Shown here: positions 34,296 to 42,040 of the stretch, piece by piece
Layout: each line of letters begins with the position of its first letter
Position numbering within the stretch: position 1 is the first letter of the stretch
Assembly (NCBI RefSeq): GCF_008000755.1
Contig: NZ_CP041690.1
Coordinates: 868,001-932,000 of the forward strand
Length of the DNA stretch: 64,000 nucleotides
Direction of reading: 5' to 3'
DNA from: Youhaiella tibetensis
GTDB taxonomy: Bacteria > Pseudomonadota > Alphaproteobacteria > Rhizobiales > Devosiaceae
The notes under the pieces: model-generated
Databases searched by the model: none
The model's input: only the letters and a program-made list of their open reading frames with translations
What the model was told of the DNA's origin: nothing
Position numbers and translations under genes: made by a program

Positions 34296-35528
34296 ATGAA
34301 GGCAATGTACGAGCGCGCACGGCTGTCCATGCCGCCGTTGGCCGAACCGCCCGCGGTTGCCGGCTGGGGCAAGGATGAAAGTGCCACCCGACACCTTCTG
34401 GTGCGCAGGGTTTCCAATTATCCCTACAACGCACTGATCAGTTGCATCTACGATCTGGCGCGCGGCAAGGCGGTCTGGGACAATTTCCTCGATACGCTCG
34501 CCACAGCCTTTCCGGGGTGCCTGATCCTGGTTTCCGGCGACGACCTGGCCACGCACCGCAACGTGGTCTTTGCCCATCGCGGGCTCACCCCGTCGGCGGC
34601 CGCCGCCTACGTCAACAGCTTCGCCTCGATCAATCCTTGGCGCGAGGCGCTCGGCAACTGGCCTCCGGGGCACCTCTACCAGGACGAGGACCTGCTCGAG
34701 CGCAGCCAGGCCATGGCCTCGCCCTACTACACCCAGTGGCTGGGCAAGCAGGGGACCTACGACGCCGCCACCGGCTTCATCGTCATGCGCTCGGGCGCGC
34801 GCCAGCTCACGCTGGAGCTGCGCTACAACTCCCAGGACGCGCGCATGGTCCGCGATCGCGCCGGTACGATCCTGGGCGACGCCGCCTTCCACTTCAACCA
34901 CGCCTTCGAAAGCGCCGGCTCGGGCAAGGATTACCTCGCCCGCATCGTCGACGACCTCTCCTTCCCGGTCTTCCTCGTCGGATCGGACATGCGTGTGGTC
35001 TACAGCAACCACCACGCCGATACGCTCCGCCGCGATGCCGCCGGGCCCTTCATGGGCGATCGCGGTGTCCTGCGGGCCGGCGACGAGGCGGTGGATTCGC
35101 AATTGCGCAACCTGGTGGCGCGCGCCTCCTCGCGCCGCTCCACCACCTCGATCCTGGCCTTCGGCGGACCCCAGAACCGCTATTTCGCGGTGGCACGGCC
35201 CGCCATCCCGGCCGGGGAAGCGAGCTACCAGCTCCACGAGACGCTCTTCGATAACGGCCCGATCACCATGCTGATCATCCACGGCGCCTCGGGCATGGCC
35301 TCGCTGCCGGCGGACCTGCTCTGGCGGGCGTTCGGCTTCACCGAGGCCGAGGCCGAGCTTGCCGAAGCCCTGCTGGCGGGCGATACCGTTGCCGAGTATG
35401 CTCAGGCCCGGCTGGTCTCCAAGCAGACGCTGCGCAACCAACTGGTTGGGCTCATGCGAAAGACCGGCACCCATCGGCAGGCCGAACTGGTCGGATTGCT
35501 GACCCGCCTGGCGCTCACCTCTACCTAA
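34296..35528 (+). CDS. LuxR family transcriptional regulator
   Basis: 410 residues from the ATG at 34296, chosen because GGGGG lies 5 bases upstream; the frame is open back to 34194. Residues 1 to about 330 contain a sensor-like region (ALISCIYDLARGKAVWDNFLDTLA, later FPVFLVGSDMRVVYSNHHAD, reminiscent of a PAS core). The C-terminal 60 residues form a LuxR-type HTH (FGFTEAEAELAEALLAGDT, VSKQTLRNQLVGLMRKTGTHRQAELV). It is divergent from the curli operon and therefore a good candidate for its regulator. No receiver domain or autoinducer-binding domain is evident. Confidence 0.82.
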   Translation: MKAMYERARLSMPPLAEPPAVAGWGKDESATRHLLVRRVSNYPYNALISCIYDLARGKAVWDNFLDTLATAFPGCLILVSGDDLATHRNVVFAHRGLTPSAAAAYVNSFASINPWREALGNWPPGHLYQDEDLLERSQAMASPYYTQWLGKQGTYDAATGFIVMRSGARQLTLELRYNSQDARMVRDRAGTILGDAAFHFNHAFESAGSGKDYLARIVDDLSFPVFLVGSDMRVVYSNHHADTLRRDAAGPFMGDRGVLRAGDEAVDSQLRNLVARASSRRSTTSILAFGGPQNRYFAVARPAIPAGEASYQLHETLFDNGPITMLIIHGASGMASLPADLLWRAFGFTEAEAELAEALLAGDTVAEYAQARLVSKQTLRNQLVGLMRKTGTHRQAELVGLLTRLALTST

Positions 35529-35630
35529 AGCGGTACGTTTACCTCAAAAGGCGTAAAGCCGGTCTCCGTCTAAGCCCTTCGGCTACCCCGCCGATTATGG
35601 TAAGGTTCGGGCAATGCCGGATTTTTCCAG

Positions 35631-35652
35631 CGATCATTTTTGCGGGTGATCG
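35631..35652. promoter_or_regulatory. Inverted repeat upstream of the Crp/Fnr-family gene
   Basis: CGATCA (35631-35636) and TGATCG (35647-35652) form a dyad with a 10-base spacer, 119 bases before the regulator's start codon. The size suits a dimeric regulator. It lies in a 243-base gap with otherwise no gene. Confidence 0.4.
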
Positions 35653-35771
35653 ATTTTGGGGCGGCCCGACCAAAGCCACTGGTCCGGACCGTTGATCTCT
35701 CCAGAGCAAATAACTCGTGTCGTTTTTGATCAGGCCTTTGCTAACGGGCAGAGACGCGATGAGGTTATGGC

Positions 35772-36506
35772 ATGGACATAGTTGCTTTCGTTCCGACTTC
35801 CCCGCTTCCTGATTGGGTCGAGCGCGCCGCCTCGGCCGGTTCGGCGCCACGCCCCCCTGCGCCGCCGGCCTTTGGCGACGCGTCGGGCGGCGCGGCCGCC
35901 GAGCTCATGGCCTGTTCGATGCTCCGGCGCTACAAGGCCGGGCAGGCCATACTGGTGGAAGGCGAGATGGCCGAATATGTCGGGGTCGTTGTCTCCGGCG
36001 TTCTCAAGGTCACGCGCACCTTCGGCTCGGACCGCCAGCAGATCGTCAGCCTGCTGTTCTCGGGCAGCTTCTTCGGCCGCGCCTATGAGGCAGTCTCCCA
36101 CTTCTCGGTGGAGGCGGCGAGCGATGTCGAAGTCCGCTGCATCCGCCGGCACGACTTCGAGGCGGTGCTCGAGCGCCATCCCGATTTCCAGCAATACATG
36201 CTCTCCATCGCCCTCGACGAACTCGAGGCGGCGCGGGACTGGATGGTGCTCCTGGGGTGTCAGGAGACGCTGGAGCGGGTCGCCTGCTTCTTCGCCCTGC
36301 TGCTCCAGCGCGGCGAAGGGCAGAGCCAGAACACCGTGACCTTTCCCATCGGCCGGCGCGATATCGCCGGCTACCTGGGGACCACGGTGGAGACGCTGAG
36401 CCGGCATGTGCAACTGCTCTCCCGCCAGGGCGTCATCCAGATCCTGGACGGCAAGAGCTTCCGCATTCTCGATTACGACCGCCTGCAATCGCTCTCGGGG
36501 GCCTGA
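35772..36506 (+). CDS. Crp/Fnr family transcriptional regulator
   Basis: 244 residues. The N-terminal cyclic-nucleotide-binding-like beta roll covers about 45-150 (YKAGQAILVEGEMAEYVGVVVSGVLKV, QIVSLLFSGSFFGRAY), followed by a long dimer helix and a winged HTH (FPIGRRDIAGYLGTTVETLSRHVQLLSRQGVI). The cysteine cluster of oxygen-sensing Fnr is absent, since only scattered Cys residues are present, so it does not carry an N-terminal Fe-S cluster. The HTH resembles the FixK/Fnr branch. It is a single gene; the next gene starts 69 bases later. Confidence 0.9.
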   Translation: MDIVAFVPTSPLPDWVERAASAGSAPRPPAPPAFGDASGGAAAELMACSMLRRYKAGQAILVEGEMAEYVGVVVSGVLKVTRTFGSDRQQIVSLLFSGSFFGRAYEAVSHFSVEAASDVEVRCIRRHDFEAVLERHPDFQQYMLSIALDELEAARDWMVLLGCQETLERVACFFALLLQRGEGQSQNTVTFPIGRRDIAGYLGTTVETLSRHVQLLSRQGVIQILDGKSFRILDYDRLQSLSGA

Positions 36507-36575
36507 GGCCCTTGTTCAGCCCCGCCGTTTCACGCTACCCCACCTGCCAGCATAGCGTGACGGAGGGCGAACAGC

Positions 36576-37448
36576 ATGGCGAAGGTTGCATTCATCGGAT
36601 TGGGCGTCATGGGCTATCCCATGGCCCGCCACCTGGCGGCCAAGGGCCACCAGGTTACGGTCTATAACCGCACCGCCGCCAAGGCCGAGCGCTGGGTGGG
36701 CGAGCACGGCGGCAAATCCGCCCCCACGCCCGCAACCGCCGCGCAGGGCCAGGATATCGTCTTCGCCTGCGTGGGCAATGACGATGACCTGCGCCAGGTG
36801 ACCCTCGGCTCCGACGGCGCTTTTGGCGCCATTGGCAAGGGGGCGCTCTTCGTCGATCACACCACCGCCTCGGCCGGCATCGCCCGCGAACTGGCCGCTG
36901 CGGCCGCCAAGGGCGGCTTCGGCTTCATCGATGCCCCGGTCTCGGGCGGGCAGGCCGGCGCCGAGAACGGGGTCCTCACCGTCATGTGCGGCGGCTCGGA
37001 TGCGGATTTCGCCCGGGCCGAGCCGGTCATGGCCAGCTATGCCCGCGCCAGCCGCCTCCTGGGCGAGGCGGGGTCGGGCCAGCTCGCCAAGATGATGAAC
37101 CAGATCTGCATTGCCGGCATCGTCCAGGGGCTGGCCGAAGCCATCCATTTCGGCAAGCGCGCCGGCCTCGATATCGGCGCCGTCATCGACACCATCTCCA
37201 AGGGCGCCGCCCAGTCCTGGCAGATGGAAAACCGCGCCGCCACCATGACCGAGGGCAAGTTCGAATTTGGCTTTGCCGTCGACTGGATGCGCAAGGATCT
37301 CTCGATCGTGCTGGGCGAGGCCCGCACCAACGGCTCGACCCTGCCGCTCACGGCGCTGGTCGATCAGTTTTACGCCGATGTCCAGTCAATGGGCGGCGGC
37401 CGCTGGGACACATCGAGCCTGCTCGCCCGGCTCGAGCCCAAGGGCTGA
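36576..37448 (+). CDS. NAD(P)-dependent beta-hydroxyacid dehydrogenase (3-hydroxyisobutyrate dehydrogenase family)
   Basis: 290 residues. It has the N-terminal Rossmann motif FIGLGVMGYPMARHL, the substrate-binding DAPVSGGQAGAENG segment and the catalytic-Lys region GSGQLAKMMNQICIAGIVQGLAEA. The C-terminus FAVDWMRKDLSIVLGEARTNGSTLP matches the beta-hydroxyacid dehydrogenase family (3-hydroxyisobutyrate, tartronate semialdehyde, GLYR-type). The precise substrate is unclear. It may be cotranscribed with the upstream Crp/Fnr gene. Confidence 0.92.
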   Translation: MAKVAFIGLGVMGYPMARHLAAKGHQVTVYNRTAAKAERWVGEHGGKSAPTPATAAQGQDIVFACVGNDDDLRQVTLGSDGAFGAIGKGALFVDHTTASAGIARELAAAAAKGGFGFIDAPVSGGQAGAENGVLTVMCGGSDADFARAEPVMASYARASRLLGEAGSGQLAKMMNQICIAGIVQGLAEAIHFGKRAGLDIGAVIDTISKGAAQSWQMENRAATMTEGKFEFGFAVDWMRKDLSIVLGEARTNGSTLPLTALVDQFYADVQSMGGGRWDTSSLLARLEPKG

Positions 37449-37504
37449 CGGACCGTTCGCCGGTCCCCGTACCCCCGGCGGGGAGAAAGGCGGAGCACGC
37501 GGCG

Positions 37505-37666
37505 CTAAAGGATCACCATCACCACCGCTGCGGCGGCGGAGACGATGGTCAGTGAAGCGACCATGGCGGCGACCAGCATGACCTGCGTATGGACCGTGTG
37601 TCGGTCCAGCGCGCTCTTGGCGTAGCTCTGCTTGCGGTAGAAATTCTCAGGCTCAAGTTGCGTCAT
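37505..37666 (-). CDS. Small single-span membrane protein, 53 residues
   Basis: An ATG at 37666 follows a GGGAGG ribosome-binding site at 7 bases and opens a 53-codon frame. The N-terminal half is polar and charged (QLEPENFYRKQSYAKSALDRH). The C-terminal half is one long hydrophobic segment (VMLVAAMVASLTIVSAAAAV...). This suits a bitopic inner-membrane protein with its N-terminus in the cytoplasm. I do not recognise a family. It lies between the dehydrogenase gene and the AraC regulator gene; with the latter it is codirectional (102-base gap). Confidence 0.65.
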   Translation of the reverse strand: MTQLEPENFYRKQSYAKSALDRHTVHTQVMLVAAMVASLTIVSAAAAVVMVIL

Positions 37667-37767
37667 CGACTGCCTCCCTTGCCCCCGGGGGAGACGCTAG
37701 CACCGACGCGCCATCGCGGCGCCGCAATGCCGCCATTGCAGTTAATTTTGCTTAAAATCTTACCGAT

Positions 37768-38697
37768 TCAGCCGTGGAGGTTCTGCCGCATCTCGCGCGG
37801 GGTCATCCCGTATGCGGTCCTGAAATGCTCGTAGAACTGGCTGAGCGAGGTGAAGCCGGACTGGAACGCCACATTGGCGATCGAGATGTTGCCCTCAAAG
37901 AGCAGCGAGCGCGCCCGGATCAGGCGCATGCGCACCACGAACTTGCGCACCGACACATGCATCACCTCGGTGAAGAGGTTGAGCGCATAGTTGGGGTGGA
38001 GGCCCACCACCTTGGCGACATCCTCGGCCGTCAGCGGTTCGGAGAGGTTCTCGATGATGTGCCGCACCATCGCCACCACATAGCGCACCGGCGTCGCCGC
38101 CTTGGTGGTGGGGGTCACCGATTCAATCCACGGCGGCAGGAGCTCGTCCCATCCGATCAGCGCCGCTCGCCGCAGCATGTTGTTGATCTCGGACTTGAGG
38201 ATGTCCGTGCGCTCGGCATTTCCCGAGCGATAGTCCTGGTACCAGCGGCGCAGCGTATGCTCGTCGATGGCGTCGGGCGTCAGCGCGATGACGCCGCCAC
38301 CCATCATGGTTTCGGTGAGTCGGCCCAGGGTCTGCATGTGCAGGAACGAGTCGAGCGGCAGGTAGACGTTGCACTGCCGGGAGTCGCTCTCCACGCCCCG
38401 GTCGAGCGCCACCGTCTGGTGCGGGATACCGGCCCAGAACATGATCAGCCGTTCGGCCGGCACGTTGACCTGGCGGCCGTCATAGACGTACTCCATGGCG
38501 CCCGCCGTGAGCCAGTTGAGCTCGATATGCCCGTGGCTATGCTCCTGTGGCATGATCTGCGGATCGAACCAGCGGATGCCGAAACGCCCGAAGGCGGCAG
38601 TGTTGGCATAGAACCGCCGGTCGGGGCGAGGCACCGGCAAAGGTGCCTGTTCGCGCCGCTTGCCGGGCGTTTTGCTGAGCTTGATGGACTGCTCCAT
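37768..38697 (-). CDS. AraC family transcriptional regulator (AgpT-like)
   Basis: 309 residues from the ATG at 38697 (a TTG lies 12 bases upstream). The N-terminal cupin-like sensor includes MPQEHSHGHIELNWLTAGAMEYVYDG and IMFWAGIPHQTV. The C-terminal AraC DNA-binding domain has both HTHs (EPLTAEDVAKVVGLHPNYALNLF and ISIANVAFQSGFTSLSQFYEHF, ending MTPREMRQNL). It is divergent from the alpha-galactoside ABC/melA operon. In Sinorhizobium meliloti an AraC-type activator (AgpT) controls the equivalent genes, so activation by alpha-galactosides is the likely role. Confidence 0.88.
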   Translation of the reverse strand: MEQSIKLSKTPGKRREQAPLPVPRPDRRFYANTAAFGRFGIRWFDPQIMPQEHSHGHIELNWLTAGAMEYVYDGRQVNVPAERLIMFWAGIPHQTVALDRGVESDSRQCNVYLPLDSFLHMQTLGRLTETMMGGGVIALTPDAIDEHTLRRWYQDYRSGNAERTDILKSEINNMLRRAALIGWDELLPPWIESVTPTTKAATPVRYVVAMVRHIIENLSEPLTAEDVAKVVGLHPNYALNLFTEVMHVSVRKFVVRMRLIRARSLLFEGNISIANVAFQSGFTSLSQFYEHFRTAYGMTPREMRQNLHG

Positions 38698-38709
38698 GGC
38701 CGTTTCCAA

Positions 38710-38746
38710 CGATCTTTAAAAACCGGAATAACTGATTAAAAGATCG
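38710..38746. promoter_or_regulatory. Inverted repeat in the AraC/ABC divergent promoter
   Basis: CGATCTTT (38710-38717) and AAAGATCG (38739-38746) form a perfect 8-bp dyad with a 21-base AT-rich centre, extendable to 10 bp with one bulge. Located between the divergent genes, it is a candidate activator site or loop. Confidence 0.5.
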
Positions 38747-38857
38747 GATTGCGCGGCTTTTTGCAAGCACTACCATTCAACATGCAGGCCCGGGATGGAG
38801 GGAGGAGACCCCCATTGCAGTCGCATGTGCGCGGGCTTGAAGTCTGAGGGAGGAAAT

Positions 38858-40951
38858 ATGCGTAGACAATTGATTGCCCTTGGCGGGGCAGGACTGCTGC
38901 TGAGCGTGTCCATGCTGGCCGTGCAAGCCCAGGAGGTGGCGCCTACCACGCCACCCGATCCGCCGAAATTCGAAGCCCAGGGCTTCCCGACATTCGTGGG
39001 TGTCAAGGACATCTTCGAGTTCAAGGCCCTTCCCGAGTACCATGAGCCCGATTGGGTGACCAAGCAGTTCGTCGACACCGGCAAGCTGCCCCCGGTCAAG
39101 GACCGTCTCCCCAAGGAGCCAATGGTCTACAAGACTGCCAACATGCCTGACGGCGTGGGTGTCTATGGCGACGTCATGCGCCACGTCATCGGCGGCCGTC
39201 CGGAAGGCTGGAACTACATGGCCGGCCAGTCCCAGGGTTGGGGCGGCATCGACATCGGCACCATGGAATGCCTCACCCGCACCGGCCCTCTCTTCGAGGT
39301 CAAGGCCGAGGAACTCGAGCCGCTTCCGAACCTGGCCAAGAGCTGGGAATGGTCCGAAGACGGCCACAAGCTGACCATGCACCTGATCGAAGGCGCCAAG
39401 TGGTCGGACGGCGTGCCGTTCACCTCCGAAGACGTGATGTTCTACTGGAACGACAACGTCCAGGATCCCAACGTCTCCCCGCTCAACGGCGCGACCCCGG
39501 AATCCTTCGGCGAGGGCACCACGCTCAAGGCCATCGACGATTACACGATCGAATGGACCTTCAAGGAAGCTTTCCCCAAGCAGTACCTCTACCAGATGGC
39601 CTACGGCACCTTCTGCCCGGGCCCGGCCCACATCTTCAAGCCGCTGCACCCCAAGTATTCGTCCAACACCTATGACCAGTACAAGAACGCCGTTCCGCCC
39701 GAATACCTCAACGTTCCGGTGATGGGCGCCTGGGTGCCGGTCGAATACCGTCCCGACGACATCGTCGTGATGCGCCGCAATCCCTACTACTGGAAGGTCG
39801 ACGAGAACGGCAACCAGCTGCCGTACCTCAACGAAGTCCACTACCGCCTGTCCACCTGGGCCGACCGTGACGTCCAGGCCGTGGCCGGTACCGGCGACTT
39901 TTCCAACCTCGAGCAGGCCGAAAGCTACGTCGAGGCGCTCAAGCGCTCCGCCGATCCGTCGGCTCCCTCGCGTCTCGCCTTCGGTGCCCGCACCATCGGC
40001 TACTCGCTCATCCCGAACCTCTCCGGCAACGGCTGGGGCGAACCCGATGACCGCGGCCAGGCCGTGCGCGAGCTCAACCGCAACCTCGATTTCCGCAAGG
40101 CCGTGTCCTACGCCCTCGATCGCCAGCATCTGGGTGAATCGCTGGTGAAGGGCCCGTTCACCGCCATCTATCCGGGCGGCCTCTACGCGGGCACGACCTA
40201 TTACGACAAGGATTCGACCGTCTACTATCCGTACTCGCTCGAAACGGCCAAGGCGCTGCTCGAGAAGGCCGGTCTCAAGGACACCGACGGCAACGGCATC
40301 GTCAACTACCCGGCTGACGTGAAGGGCGTCGGTGGCAAGGACGTCGAAATCACGCTCCTGGCCAATTCCGACTACCAGACCGACAAGAGCCTCGCCGAAG
40401 GCGTGATCGCCTCCATGGAAGCGCTCGGCATCCGTGTCGTGGCCAACTTCCAGGCCGGCAACCAGCGTGACGCCAGCTACCAGGCCGGCAAGTACGACTG
40501 GCAGGTCTTCCGCAACGGCTCCGAGCTGATCTCGGTGGTGCAGGGCACTGTGGGCCTGGCCCCGACCGGCCCGCGCATCTCCAACAACCACCGCGCCGGC
40601 ACCGACGGCACGCTGGATCTGCTCCCGTTCGAGCAGGAGATGGTCGATACGGTCAACGCCTTCATCAACACCACCGATCCGGCCGAACGCGTCGACCTGA
40701 TGAAGAAGTACCAGAAGCTCTACACCGAGAACCTCTACACCATCGGTCTGACGCAGTATCCTGGTGCGCTCATCGTCAACAAGCGCTTCGCCAACATCCC
40801 GCCGGGTGCCCCGATCTTCATGTTCAACTGGGCTGAAGACAACATCATCCGCGAGCGCGTGTTCGTGCCTGCCGACAAGCAGCAGGGGTACGAGCTGCAC
40901 CCGAACACCCTGCCTGGCGCGCCGGGCAAGGGTAACGGCCCGATCAGCTGA
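38858..40951 (+). CDS. agpA: Peptide-type ABC substrate-binding protein, alpha-galactoside binding (AgpA-like)
   Basis: 697 residues with a Sec signal peptide (MRRQLIALGGAGLLLSVSMLAVQA). It is a family-5 solute-binding protein (DppA/OppA fold): EPLPNLAKSWEWSEDGHKLTMHL, VPFTSEDVMFYW, RNPYYWKVDENGNQLPYLNE and FRKAVSYALDRQHL. It is longer than typical DppA (about 530) and similar in size to the AgpA branch of rhizobia, which binds melibiose and raffinose. GAGGGAGGA precedes the ATG. The operon ends in melA, which supports alpha-galactosides as ligand. An intercistronic hairpin follows it. Confidence 0.85.
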   Translation: MRRQLIALGGAGLLLSVSMLAVQAQEVAPTTPPDPPKFEAQGFPTFVGVKDIFEFKALPEYHEPDWVTKQFVDTGKLPPVKDRLPKEPMVYKTANMPDGVGVYGDVMRHVIGGRPEGWNYMAGQSQGWGGIDIGTMECLTRTGPLFEVKAEELEPLPNLAKSWEWSEDGHKLTMHLIEGAKWSDGVPFTSEDVMFYWNDNVQDPNVSPLNGATPESFGEGTTLKAIDDYTIEWTFKEAFPKQYLYQMAYGTFCPGPAHIFKPLHPKYSSNTYDQYKNAVPPEYLNVPVMGAWVPVEYRPDDIVVMRRNPYYWKVDENGNQLPYLNEVHYRLSTWADRDVQAVAGTGDFSNLEQAESYVEALKRSADPSAPSRLAFGARTIGYSLIPNLSGNGWGEPDDRGQAVRELNRNLDFRKAVSYALDRQHLGESLVKGPFTAIYPGGLYAGTTYYDKDSTVYYPYSLETAKALLEKAGLKDTDGNGIVNYPADVKGVGGKDVEITLLANSDYQTDKSLAEGVIASMEALGIRVVANFQAGNQRDASYQAGKYDWQVFRNGSELISVVQGTVGLAPTGPRISNNHRAGTDGTLDLLPFEQEMVDTVNAFINTTDPAERVDLMKKYQKLYTENLYTIGLTQYPGALIVNKRFANIPPGAPIFMFNWAEDNIIRERVFVPADKQQGYELHPNTLPGAPGKGNGPIS

Positions 40952-40973
40952 TCGATCGTCCTCCAATCGTGAC

Positions 40974-41001
40974 GGACAAGGGAGCCGCGGCCCCCTTGTC
41001 C
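40974..41001 (+). promoter_or_regulatory. Intercistronic stem-loop after agpA-like gene
   Basis: GGACAAGGG (40974-40982) pairs with CCCTTGTCC (40993-41001), with a further inner GCC/GGC pairing in the loop. There is no T-run. It is located 22 bases after the stop codon, like the hairpin after the mannoside-binding protein gene, and probably stabilises the binding-protein transcript. Confidence 0.6.
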
Positions 41002-41026
41002 CCTTGACCAGACCGGAGACGAACCC

Positions 41027-42040
41027 GTGATCCTGCGCTTCCTGATCGTCCGAATTCTATCGGCCATACCTGTCCTGTTCCTGCTGAGCGTCGTGACGTT
41101 CGCCATCATCCAGGCCCCTCCGGGCGACTATGGCGACTACATCCGCTCCCAGCTCATGAACCAGGGCGGCGCCACCGCCGAGGAGGCGGAAATCCAGGCC
41201 GAGGCCTACCGTCAGGCCAATGGCCTGAACGATCCGCTGCCCGTCCAGTATTTCAACTGGGTCAAGGGCATCGTCACGCGCTTCGATTTCGGCCACTCGC
41301 TCTACTACAACAAGCCCGTCGGCGATGTCGTCGCCGAGCGGCTGCCGCGCACCATCGCGCTGGCGCTGACCTGCCATATCCTGGCGACGATCCTTGGCAT
41401 CACCCTCGGTGTCGTGGCGGCAACCCGCCAGTACAGCTGGGTCGATACCCTTTTCGGCTTCGTATCCTTCCTCGGGATGACCATCCCCAGGTTCCTGCTC
41501 GCCATCATCATCATGTACATCCTGGTCTTCAGGATAGGCGTCCAGGAAATCGGTAGTTTCAATTCCGTCAAGTTCGGCGGACAACCCTGGTCCTGGGCCA
41601 AGTTCGTGGATCTTCTCGCCCACGTCTGGCCGGTGATCTTCATCGCCACGCTGGGCGGCCTCGCCTACAACATGCGCGTCATGAGGGCGAACCTGCTCGA
41701 CGTGCTCAACGCCCAATACGTGGAAACCGCGCGGGCCAAGGGCCTCCCCGAGCGCGCCGTGATCATGAAGCACGCCGTACCGAACGCCCTCCATCCGCTC
41801 ATCGCCTACCAGGGCGTGGCGCTGCCCTACATGCTCACCGGCGAAATCGAGGTCGCCATCGTCTTCGGCCTCGCTACCGTCGGCCCCGCGATCGTCGGTT
41901 CCATGGCCGTGGGCGACGTCTGGGTCACCGCCACCTTCGTGATGGTCCTCGCCGCCACCCTTATCGTCGGCAACATCATCGCCGACCTGTTGCTGGCCCT
42001 CGTCGACCCGCGCGTTCGCCTGGGAGGTGCCCGCGAATGA
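41027..42040 (+). CDS. ABC transporter permease (DppB-type)
   Basis: 337 residues with a GTG start. It has the DppB/OppB N-terminus (RFLIVRILSAIPVLFLLSVVTFAIIQAPPGDY), about six membrane segments, and the EAA loop ETARAKGLPERAVIMKHAVPNALHPLIAY. It is the second gene of the agpA-melA operon and overlaps the next permease by 4 bases (ATGA). A large insert around residues 35-75 carries many Glu, Ala and Gln residues, as in AgpB-like permeases. Confidence 0.93.
   Translation: MILRFLIVRILSAIPVLFLLSVVTFAIIQAPPGDYGDYIRSQLMNQGGATAEEAEIQAEAYRQANGLNDPLPVQYFNWVKGIVTRFDFGHSLYYNKPVGDVVAERLPRTIALALTCHILATILGITLGVVAATRQYSWVDTLFGFVSFLGMTIPRFLLAIIIMYILVFRIGVQEIGSFNSVKFGGQPWSWAKFVDLLAHVWPVIFIATLGGLAYNMRVMRANLLDVLNAQYVETARAKGLPERAVIMKHAVPNALHPLIAYQGVALPYMLTGEIEVAIVFGLATVGPAIVGSMAVGDVWVTATFVMVLAATLIVGNIIADLLLALVDPRVRLGGARE

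Noticed and set aside
35772-36506. Oxygen-sensing Fnr
   Set aside because: The protein lacks the N-terminal cysteine cluster needed for a 4Fe-4S centre, so only a general Crp/Fnr call is justified.
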